Shown here in pieces: positions 5,573 to 11,332 of a stretch of DNA of 11,332 bases (the first letter of the stretch is position 1; each line of letters begins with the position of its first letter). Where the stretch lies: NCBI GenBank assembly GCA_031289895.1, contig JAITOP010000353.1:1-11332 (forward strand). Direction: 5' to 3'. The notes beneath the pieces are model-generated. The model made no database searches, was not told where the DNA came from, and saw only the letters and a list, made by a program, of their open reading frames with translations. Origin of the DNA: Prevotellaceae bacterium (GTDB lineage Bacteria; Bacteroidota; Bacteroidia; Bacteroidales; UBA932). A program made the position numbers and the translations under genes.

Positions 5573-6862
5573 TTACAAATATTTTTCTGTCTTTTCGAGA
5601 TGTATTCCATGCGAGCCTTTTATTAAAATTGTGCGATTTTCAATTTTATTTTCATCAAGATATTTTATACATTCATCTACATTTTTGAAACATATAAATT
5701 CTGTATTTTGCGCTGCTTTCATAAAACAATCGCCAACAAGCAATACATTTTTGATATTCGATTTTATAATAATTTCGGTAATATTTTTATGCTTGGCATC
5801 GCTGCTTTCGCCAAGTTCGCGCATATCGCCAAGTATTAGCATTTTGTTTGTTGCGCTCTGATTGATAAAGTTTTGTAATGATGCCTGCATGCTTGTCGGA
5901 TTTGCATTGTAAGCATCCATATACAAAATATTATGTTGTGTTTCTATTTTTTGCGAACGATTATTATCAGGCAAATACGATTCGATTGCTGCGGCAATAT
6001 CTGTATCCGAAATGTTAAAATATTTTCCTGTTGCAACGGCTGCCAAAGCGTTATCAATATTATATATTCCGATTAATTTTGTGCTGATTTTAATGTCGTT
6101 GAAAATAAATTGAAGAAATGGATTTTCGTTATCTGTCGGCAATATTTTCACATTATAATTTTGTTGATTGTATGTGATAATATTTTCTTTGCGGATATAT
6201 TTTTCTGCAATATTTGCGATTATATCAATATCAGTATTTACAAATATTTTTCCGTTATTTGTCGCCAAAAATTCAAATAATTCGCCTTTTGCTTTTGCAA
6301 CTCCATCAATATTTCCGAAAAATTCAATATGTGCTTCACCGATATTATTTATCAATCCTAAATCGGGATTTGCAATTTTGCATAATGTTGCAATTTCGCC
6401 AAAATGATTTGTCCCCATTTCGATAACAGCAAAATTGTGTTCAGTCGTCATTTTAAGCAATGTTTTGGGTACGCCTATCTGGTTGTTAAGATTTCCTTCG
6501 GTTACTGCTGCATTAAATTTTTTAGAAAGCACACGATATACAAGTTCTTTTGTCGTTGTTTTTCCGTTACTGCCGGTAATTGCAAGCACAGGTATATCAA
6601 GTTTTTTTCGATGATATGTTGCCAAATCCTGTAAAGTTTTCAGAGCATCATCTACAACAATAATTTTTTCGTGTGCCGCAAGCGATTTATCATCGGCAAT
6701 AGCATACGCTGCGCCTTTTTCAATAGCCGATTTCACAAAATTGTTTCCATCAAAATTATCGCCTTTAAGGGCAACAAAAATTGAGTTTGGCACTATTTCT
6801 CTGCTGTCGGTTATTACATTCGGATATTGCTTAAATATTTCGTAAATATCTGATATTTTCAT
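5573..6862 (-). CDS. murF: UDP-N-acetylmuramoyl-tripeptide--D-alanyl-D-alanine ligase
   Basis: MurF is a cytoplasmic ligase that adds D-Ala-D-Ala to UDP-MurNAc-tripeptide with ATP, completing the peptidoglycan precursor. The N-terminal substrate domain (about 1-90) contains TDSREIVPNSIFVALKG. The central ATPase domain has the P-loop GSNGKTTT (97-104), GNLNNQIGVP (123-132), EMGTNHFGEI (148-157), GEAHIEFFG (175-183) and AKGEL, whose lysine (K192) is carbamylated in the family. The C-terminal domain carries DAYNANPTSMQAS, LGDMRELGESS and KGSHGIHLEKT, all typical of MurF rather than MurC, D or E. The length of 429 residues is normal. The gene follows the GldJ-like gene, with a hairpin terminator in the 67-base gap. 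As I recall, gldJ next to murF is seen in other Bacteroidota. The transporter gene follows at 13 bases. Confidence 0.95.
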   Translation of the reverse strand: MKISDIYEIFKQYPNVITDSREIVPNSIFVALKGDNFDGNNFVKSAIEKGAAYAIADDKSLAAHEKIIVVDDALKTLQDLATYHRKKLDIPVLAITGSNGKTTTKELVYRVLSKKFNAAVTEGNLNNQIGVPKTLLKMTTEHNFAVIEMGTNHFGEIATLCKIANPDLGLINNIGEAHIEFFGNIDGVAKAKGELFEFLATNNGKIFVNTDIDIIANIAEKYIRKENIITYNQQNYNVKILPTDNENPFLQFIFNDIKISTKLIGIYNIDNALAAVATGKYFNISDTDIAAAIESYLPDNNRSQKIETQHNILYMDAYNANPTSMQASLQNFINQSATNKMLILGDMRELGESSDAKHKNITEIIIKSNIKNVLLVGDCFMKAAQNTEFICFKNVDECIKYLDENKIENRTILIKGSHGIHLEKTEKYL

Positions 6863-6878
6863 TTTGTTTCGATTTTAA

Positions 6879-6911
6879 AAAACAAAAACCTCATTCAGAG
6901 GTTTTTGTTTT
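6879..6911 (-). terminator. rho-independent terminator after the GldJ-like gene
   Basis: AAAACAAAAACCTC (6879-6892) and its exact reverse complement (6898-6911) form a 14-bp stem around a 5-base loop. On the minus strand the stem begins 18 bases after the gldJ stop codon, and its T-rich 3' arm runs into further Ts (6 in a row across 6877-6882). The lower stem is all A:T, so the effective hairpin is mainly the CCTC/GAGG top. It ends just 16 bases before the murF ATG, so any murF transcript either reads through it or starts inside it. The element is symmetric enough to work in the other direction too, but no plus-strand gene precedes it. Confidence 0.85.
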
Positions 6912-6929
6912 ACTGTATAATTTGATTTT

Positions 6930-8474
6930 TTATTTTTTCCGTTTTTTGCCTGCTGCTGTTTGGTCCATTTTTGTACCTACCATATTCATTGCGCAGCGGA
7001 AACCTATATCGCAAGCCGATTTATCTTCGTCAAGAAAACGCCGCGTGCTTGGACTTAACCAATATGCTCTGTCTAAAAACGAACCGCCTTTATAAACTCT
7101 TGATTTGTCGCTTATAAGTGACGAGCGTCCGCGTCCAAGGTCGCCTTCGCCCTGATAATACATATCCGAAGTTTTTGACATTGCTTCGGGATTATCAATT
7201 GCCGAAATATCTGTCATAAGTGATTGATAATCGCCATCTTTATAATTTCGTAAATCGCCTGTTTGATAATTAAGTCTGTCGGGAGTATATCCTATTGTGT
7301 CTAATATCATTCTTCCGTATTGATTTTTTGGCACTGGTTTTCCTTCTTCGTCAACCGATAATGAGGTATAAACATTGCCACGGAACGGACGAAATTCATC
7401 CACATCATTATATGATAGCGGACGATAAACATCTAAAACCCATTCGTTAACGTTGCCTGCCATGCAATACAAACCGTAATCGTTAGGAAGGAATGAGCGA
7501 ACCGGAGCCGGCGTAGCAAAACCGTCATTTGCAGCACCTGCTACACCCATAAGGTCGCCTTTGCCTCTTTGAAAGTTTGCCAGCATTTGTCCGCGTGTTT
7601 TCTTTGCGCTGCTGCGTGTTGAACCGCCTGTCCACGGATATACTTTACGTTCTGTTATGCGTTCGTTTTCTGTTACGCCAATAAGTCCTGATGCTGCAAA
7701 TTCCCATTCTGCCTCTGTCGGAAGACGATATTTTGAAAATAATATTCCATCGCTCATTTTTACTCTGCGCGTTGTATTTTTATCTGTTGAAGAAATATCT
7801 TTTAATCCTTTATTGACTGTGCCTTCATACTGTCCTGCAAGATAAGCATCTGTATTAAAATTATTGTCATCTTTCTGAGTTGTCAAATCTAATTTTAATA
7901 CACCTTTGTTTACAAGTTGCACTTCGTTTACGCGGTCGGTGCGCCATAAACAATAATCGCTTGCCTGACGCCATGTAACTCCTACAACAGGATAATTATC
8001 AAACGAAACATGTTGATAATATGTTTCTACCATTGGTTCGTTGAACGACATAGGACTGCGCCAAACCAATGTATCGGGCAATGCATTAAGCACTACATTC
8101 GGATACGATACAAAAGTTCTTCCCAACCAATGTATGTATTCTCTGTAATCGACGTTACGCACTTCTGTTTCGTCGATGTAGTACGAGTCAACAGTAACTC
8201 TTCGCGGAGTATTATTGTTCGTATAGCCAAGGTCTTCCATTACTCGACCCATAACGTATAATCCGCCTTCTATAAATACAAGACCGGGTGCTGTAGCCTG
8301 TTTTCGTGGAGTTAGAACTTCAAAGCCACCGTATTTGCTGTCGTTGTACTTCCAGCCGGTTGTTTCAGACACGTTACTGCTACTGTTTTTCTTCAGGAAA
8401 CATCCTGTTAAACTTAATGCAATAATGCAATAAATTACTGTTAAAAATTTCAGTTTCATAATATAATTCTTCAT
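6930..8474 (-). CDS. gldJ: GldJ-like T9SS/gliding lipoprotein, SUMF1 (FGE-sulfatase) fold
   Basis: This is an outer-membrane-associated lipoprotein needed in relatives for gliding and type IX secretion. From ATG 8474 it has 514 residues: a basic N-terminus, a hydrophobic stretch and the lipobox LTGC with C25, then a linker with the GldJ-like GWKYNDSKYGGFEV. The SUMF1-type domain runs from PGLVFIEGG (about 63) to the C-terminal GFRC (about 491-494). Landmarks are RRVTVDSYYIDETEV, ALPDTLVWR, YPVVGVTW, YCLWRTDRVNE, YRLPTEAEWEFAA, MAGNVNEWV and YKGGSF. The DTLVWR and WRTDRVNE blocks favour GldJ over its paralogue GldK/PorK. The two catalytic cysteines of formylglycine-generating enzymes appear to be absent (GGSFLDRAYWL), so a structural role is likely. 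The open frame extends up to ATG 8573, but that would place a charged stretch before the signal peptide; ATG 8459 is the other option. A -7 box lies just upstream. Confidence 0.85.
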   Translation of the reverse strand: MKNYIMKLKFLTVIYCIIALSLTGCFLKKNSSSNVSETTGWKYNDSKYGGFEVLTPRKQATAPGLVFIEGGLYVMGRVMEDLGYTNNNTPRRVTVDSYYIDETEVRNVDYREYIHWLGRTFVSYPNVVLNALPDTLVWRSPMSFNEPMVETYYQHVSFDNYPVVGVTWRQASDYCLWRTDRVNEVQLVNKGVLKLDLTTQKDDNNFNTDAYLAGQYEGTVNKGLKDISSTDKNTTRRVKMSDGILFSKYRLPTEAEWEFAASGLIGVTENERITERKVYPWTGGSTRSSAKKTRGQMLANFQRGKGDLMGVAGAANDGFATPAPVRSFLPNDYGLYCMAGNVNEWVLDVYRPLSYNDVDEFRPFRGNVYTSLSVDEEGKPVPKNQYGRMILDTIGYTPDRLNYQTGDLRNYKDGDYQSLMTDISAIDNPEAMSKTSDMYYQGEGDLGRGRSSLISDKSRVYKGGSFLDRAYWLSPSTRRFLDEDKSACDIGFRCAMNMVGTKMDQTAAGKKRKK

Positions 8475-8485
8475 AAAATAGATTA

Positions 8486-8493
8486 CAAATTTA
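8486..8493 (-). promoter_or_regulatory. candidate internal promoter box before the GldJ-like gene
   Basis: The minus strand reads TAAATTTG, an exact TAnnTTTG match, ending 11 bases before ATG 8474 and 26 before ATG 8459. There is no good -33 TTTG at the right distance. If active, it would give the lipoprotein its own transcript and rule out the longer start at 8573. Confidence 0.4.
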
Positions 8494-8560
8494 TTAGTAT
8501 TTTTGATAATATCATTATTTTTTTTCTTTTTAGCAAAATTTAATATAATATTAGATTTCG

Positions 8561-9616
8561 TTAATATGGGCATTTATATGTCCTACTTCGCTGATAATCA
8601 CTCGGTTCTTTGTCCGAATAGATGCCTTGTAGTATATATTCGCCTTTTTTATTTTTCAATTTAAATATAACACTTATTTCATGTGCCGATACATAATGAG
8701 CGCCGTTTCCTAAGTTGCCGAAATTGGCACTGTATCCTATATTAAAATATTTTGCTCTAAATCCTGCTGCGATAATGAAGGTTGAATTTTTAAAACCTGT
8801 ATCCGACCTGTGCGACAAGCCAAAAAACACGGTATTAAAATCAGCGTATGCGCCGATGTCAATATCATCAAAATCGAATTGCCGTATATATCTTACGTAG
8901 GGTGATATCACCAATGCATCCGACCTGATTGCTCGGTCGTTGTATCGTTGAATCACCGGAATATCATAAGCCATATATCCTGTAATTTTTATCGGATTTG
9001 GTAATGATATTATTGTTGATTTTGACAGATTTTGCCCGCCCAGATTAAATACTGCCGCTCCTGCCTTAAATCGTTTGAACAATAAAGTTGCTCCAAATCC
9101 TACATATATAGTGTTATTTTTTATTACGGGATAATCGGATGGATAAGCCATACCTCCGTTAAAATAAGGCATATCAGGAAAAATCAAACCGTTTGGGTCG
9201 CGTTTTCTGCTGATATATGAAAGCGACAAACCTCCGCGAATATATAAATCTTCGGCAAGCCGTATGTTATTTGAATATGCCAAACTTACTGATGTGGAGG
9301 CAAAAACTCCTTTTCCTACATCATCGTGCATTACCATCAATCCAAAGCCGCTGTTAATGCTTTCGAGATATAAATCGTATGCGGCAGAATATGTAGCAAA
9401 CGGACTTTTGTAGGTAGGATATTGATTTCTATAGCCGATAGTAACACGCGAATATTCTTCGTTACCAACATGGCTCGGATTAAAATTCATTGCCGTTGAT
9501 TCGAATAAACTAAAAATAGGGTCTTGTGCTTTAACTGCATTTGAATAAATAAATGCAATAAATAAAAGCAATAATTTGAACCGCTTTGATAAATTAATTA
9601 TGTCTAAAATGTGCAT
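8561..9616 (-). CDS. PorP/SprF-family type IX secretion system membrane protein
   Basis: This is an outer-membrane beta-barrel protein of the PorP/SprF family (351 residues, the usual 300-350). The N-terminus carries a Sec signal peptide with a hydrophobic core (about 14-26) and a probable cleavage AVKA|QDP after residue 30. The family's mature N-terminus follows: AQDPIFSLFESTAMNFNPSHVG, where others have a similar NPA..G. The rest alternates aromatic and polar residues as beta strands do (TIGYRNQYP, YSAAYDLYL, YIRGGLSLSYISR, IYVGFGATLLF, AAGFRAKYFNIGYS). Family members anchor T9SS or gliding complexes in the outer membrane and partner with surface adhesins or GldK/GldJ-type lipoproteins. Genomes carry several copies, so the precise role is open. 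The end of this gene overlaps the open frame of the GldJ-like gene, but the likely gldJ start lies 87 bases further on. Confidence 0.9.
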   Translation of the reverse strand: MHILDIINLSKRFKLLLLFIAFIYSNAVKAQDPIFSLFESTAMNFNPSHVGNEEYSRVTIGYRNQYPTYKSPFATYSAAYDLYLESINSGFGLMVMHDDVGKGVFASTSVSLAYSNNIRLAEDLYIRGGLSLSYISRKRDPNGLIFPDMPYFNGGMAYPSDYPVIKNNTIYVGFGATLLFKRFKAGAAVFNLGGQNLSKSTIISLPNPIKITGYMAYDIPVIQRYNDRAIRSDALVISPYVRYIRQFDFDDIDIGAYADFNTVFFGLSHRSDTGFKNSTFIIAAGFRAKYFNIGYSANFGNLGNGAHYVSAHEISVIFKLKNKKGEYILQGIYSDKEPSDYQRSRTYKCPY

Positions 9617-9647
9617 CCTTATATATTATCCTTATATTTACAACTCA

Positions 9648-9680
9648 CAAAGGTATATAAAATTTAATAATCACAACAAA
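9648..9680 (-). promoter_or_regulatory. Bacteroidota-type promoter of the porP-gldJ operon
   Basis: The minus strand reads TACCTTTG at 9655-9648 (exact TAnnTTTG) with TTTG at 9680-9677, a 21-bp spacer, slightly longer than the usual 19-20. The leader would be about 25 bases. AAGG occurs twice in it, once about 13 bases before and once directly abutting the ATG, so ribosome-binding help is weak. The promoter is arranged back to back with that of ispF. Confidence 0.55.
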
Positions 9681-9705
9681 AATAGTAATAATTTTTGTTT
9701 TTTTT

Positions 9706-9713
9706 TAACTTTG
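9706..9713 (+). promoter_or_regulatory. -7 promoter box of ispF
   Basis: TAACTTTG is an exact TAnnTTTG match and is identical to the box before the AbiE operon. It lies 16 bases upstream of the ispF ATG, so the leader is about 10 bases. The -33 region contains only TAGT (9684-9687) at the right distance, so the second element is weak. Confidence 0.55.
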
Positions 9714-9729
9714 CAAAAAAATTACGGCT

Positions 9730-10209
9730 ATGTTTAGAATAGGAAATGGTTATGATGTTCATTGTTTAAAAGATGGACTTGAATTATGGATTGGAGGAAT
9801 AAAAATCGAATCTGATAAAGGCGTTGTTGCTCATTCTGACGGCGATACGCTTATACACGCAATATGCGATGCTTTGCTTGGTGCTGCCGCTTTACGCGAT
9901 ATTGGCTATCATTTTCCTGATAATGATGCCAAATATAAAAATATTGACAGTAAAATACTTTTAAAAAAAGTTGTTGATATGCTTGCCGAAAAAAAATATT
10001 CAATAGTAAATATTGATTCTACTGTTTGTTTGCAGCAGCCAAAAATCAAAGCATTTATCGACGAAATGCAAAAATGTTTGGCAAATGTTATGAATATCGA
10101 TATTGATAAAATATCAGTTAAAGCAACTACAACAGAGCAACTTGGGTTTGTTGGTCGCCAAGAAGGCATTGCGGCTTATGCAGTAGTATTGATTGAGAAA
10201 AATAATTAA
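9730..10209 (+). CDS. ispF: 2-C-methyl-D-erythritol 2,4-cyclodiphosphate synthase
   Basis: IspF is the fifth enzyme of the MEP isoprenoid pathway. It cyclises CDP-methylerythritol 2-phosphate to MEcPP with release of CMP, acting as a cytosolic homotrimer. The metal ligands are visible in GNGYDVH (D9 and H11) and in AHSDGDTLIHA (H43). The active-site loop GAAALRDIGYHFPD, the NIDSTV strand and the CMP/trimer motif KATTTEQLGFVGRQEGIAA (about 132-150) agree with the E. coli enzyme throughout. The length of 159 residues is standard. It is a single-domain IspF, not an IspDF fusion. The 5'-nucleotidase-family gene follows at 20 bases and is probably co-transcribed. Confidence 0.97.
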   Translation: MFRIGNGYDVHCLKDGLELWIGGIKIESDKGVVAHSDGDTLIHAICDALLGAAALRDIGYHFPDNDAKYKNIDSKILLKKVVDMLAEKKYSIVNIDSTVCLQQPKIKAFIDEMQKCLANVMNIDIDKISVKATTTEQLGFVGRQEGIAAYAVVLIEKNN

Positions 10210-10229
10210 ATTAATAAATAAAAAACAAG

Positions 10230-11332
10230 ATGAAAAGATATTTTAAATTTTTAATTAACACAATTATATGCGGCTTTTTATTGCTGTCATTGTCGTGTGC
10301 GCACGAGCGCGATATTGAAATTACCCTAATGCACACATCCGATATTCACGGAGCATTTTTTCCTTATGATTTTATCAACGATAAACAAATGGAACAGAGT
10401 TTGGCACACGTTTACAGCGTAGTGCAGCAAGAACGTAAATCAAACAAAAATTTGATTTTATTTGATAACGGCGATATTTTGCAAGGTCAGCCGGCGGCAT
10501 ATTATTATAATTTTATTGATACAACATCAATACATTTGGCTGCGCGTATCATTAATTTTATGAGATATGATGCGGCAAGCGTAGGAAATCATGATATCGA
10601 AACAGGACACGCTGTTTACGATAAAGTTTTTGCAGAATATAATTGTCCGGTGCTTGCTGCAAATGCTGTGCGCACAAGCGATGGAAAGCCATATTTTAAA
10701 CCATATACAATTATAAAACGCGACGGCGTAAAAATTGCTGTGCTTGGAATGATAACTCCGGGTATTCCAAAATGGCTGCCCAACGCGATTTGGGAAGGAA
10801 TTGAATTTCGCGATATGGTTGAAACGGCTGAATACTGGATAAAAGAAATTCGCGAAAAAGAAAAGCCGCACTTGATTTTAGGATTGTTTCATTCGGGATA
10901 TAATTATGAGCGAGAAGGCGAAAATATTGATACTCGCAACAACGAAAATGCGTCTATGCTTACAGCGCAAAAAGTTGCAGGATTTGATGCCGTTTTTATC
11001 GGACACGACCACGATAAATATTGCGGCAAAGTGTGTAATGTTGCAGGCGATTCGGTGTTGATTGTTGATGTGCAAAACGAAGGACGATTGGTATCAAAAG
11101 TGCTGATAAACATAAAAATAAAAGGCAATAAAGTACTAAAAAAAACGATAACGGGAAGTCTTATCGAACCAAAAAACTTTGAAGCCGACAGCTCATTTAT
11201 TGCCGAATTTAAACCCGATTTTGATGCAATAAAAAACTTTGTATCGCGCCCGATAGGTAAGTTTACAAAAAGCATTTCAACACGAAAATCATTTTTTGAA
11301 CCATCCGAATTTATTGATTTAATTCATCGCAT
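10230..11332 (+). CDS. 5'-nucleotidase/UshA-family metallophosphatase, probable lipoprotein, 3' end cut off
   Basis: This is a partial gene: 367 codons are present and the frame is still open at the window edge. Relatives hydrolyse nucleotides or cyclic phosphodiesters outside the cytoplasm. The N-terminal hydrophobic segment (about 7-22) ends in LSLSC with C23, a relaxed lipobox of the kind common in Bacteroidota, so the protein is probably lipid-anchored. The calcineurin-like metallophosphatase domain shows all its metal motifs in order: DIHG (D38 and H40), DNGD (D79 and D82), GNHD (N120, H121 and D122), the LFHSG histidine (H221) and GHDHD (H259 and H261). The sequence from about 335 (SRPIGKFTKSIST) begins the C-terminal nucleotide-binding domain, most of which lies beyond the window. 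The ATG is chosen because it precedes the signal sequence directly and sits 20 bases after ispF. The substrate is not determined. Confidence 0.9.
   Translation, partial: MKRYFKFLINTIICGFLLLSLSCAHERDIEITLMHTSDIHGAFFPYDFINDKQMEQSLAHVYSVVQQERKSNKNLILFDNGDILQGQPAAYYYNFIDTTSIHLAARIINFMRYDAASVGNHDIETGHAVYDKVFAEYNCPVLAANAVRTSDGKPYFKPYTIIKRDGVKIAVLGMITPGIPKWLPNAIWEGIEFRDMVETAEYWIKEIREKEKPHLILGLFHSGYNYEREGENIDTRNNENASMLTAQKVAGFDAVFIGHDHDKYCGKVCNVAGDSVLIVDVQNEGRLVSKVLINIKIKGNKVLKKTITGSLIEPKNFEADSSFIAEFKPDFDAIKNFVSRPIGKFTKSISTRKSFFEPSEFIDLIHR

Noticed and set aside
6930..8474. Calling the SUMF1-fold lipoprotein GldK/PorK because it follows a porP-type gene
   Set aside because: The DTLVWR, WRTDRVNE and GWKYND blocks resemble GldJ more than GldK/PorK, and the next gene is murF rather than gldL/porL. 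The choice rests on recalled family sequences and needs a tree.
8475..8573. Upstream extension of the GldJ-like protein to ATG 8573
   Set aside because: The extra 33 residues are lysine- and asparagine-rich and would sit ahead of an otherwise perfect lipoprotein signal. A -7 box also lies inside this stretch, so starts at 8474 or 8459 are better.
10527..11275. Minus-strand frames of 65-123 codons opposite the 5'-nucleotidase-family gene
   Set aside because: The plus strand encodes a continuous metallophosphatase with all its metal motifs. The antisense frames have no domain or promoter support.

Overview
The window is AT-rich chromosomal DNA from a member of the Bacteroidota, probably order Bacteroidales or a near relative. 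Three things point there: a type IX secretion (T9SS)/gliding gene pair (a PorP/SprF-family outer-membrane protein and a GldJ-like SUMF1-fold lipoprotein); start sites without Shine-Dalgarno sequences; and Bacteroidota-type -7 boxes (TAnnTTTG) ahead of several genes, twice as the identical TAACTTTG. No rRNA, tRNA, CRISPR array or transposase was seen.

Layout. 1-417: a repeat-rich stretch without genes, holding a 29-bp-arm palindrome, a 15-bp direct repeat and a CT-rich array with a 9-10 bp period, ending in a good promoter. 418-1690 (+): a two-gene AbiE toxin-antitoxin / abortive-infection module. From 1725 to 9616 every gene is on the minus strand. In transcription order these are porP/sprF, gldJ, a hairpin terminator, murF, an organophosphate:phosphate antiporter-family transporter, a nested-palindrome repeat, a NagD-type HAD phosphatase, two kinds of tandem repeat, and lgt. 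9730-11332 (+): ispF and a surface or periplasmic 5'-nucleotidase-family lipoprotein, the latter cut by the window edge.

How the genes fit together. Most are envelope functions. Lgt attaches the lipid to prolipoproteins, and two clients appear to lie in this window (the GldJ-like protein and the 5'-nucleotidase). MurF completes the UDP-MurNAc-pentapeptide. IspF supplies isoprenoid precursors, which the cell also needs for its undecaprenyl carrier. PorP/SprF and GldJ belong to the T9SS/gliding apparatus. The OPA-family transporter and HAD phosphatase are neighbours that could share phosphorylated metabolites, but this is inference.

The accessory material is the AbiE module and four clusters of intergenic repeats. 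I found no clearly new multi-gene system. The items most worth a second look are the concentric palindrome cluster at 3978-4100, the exact 4 x 16 bp array just upstream of the lgt promoter, the terminator squeezed against murF, and the GldJ-PorP pair standing apart from gldKLMN with an apparent internal promoter.
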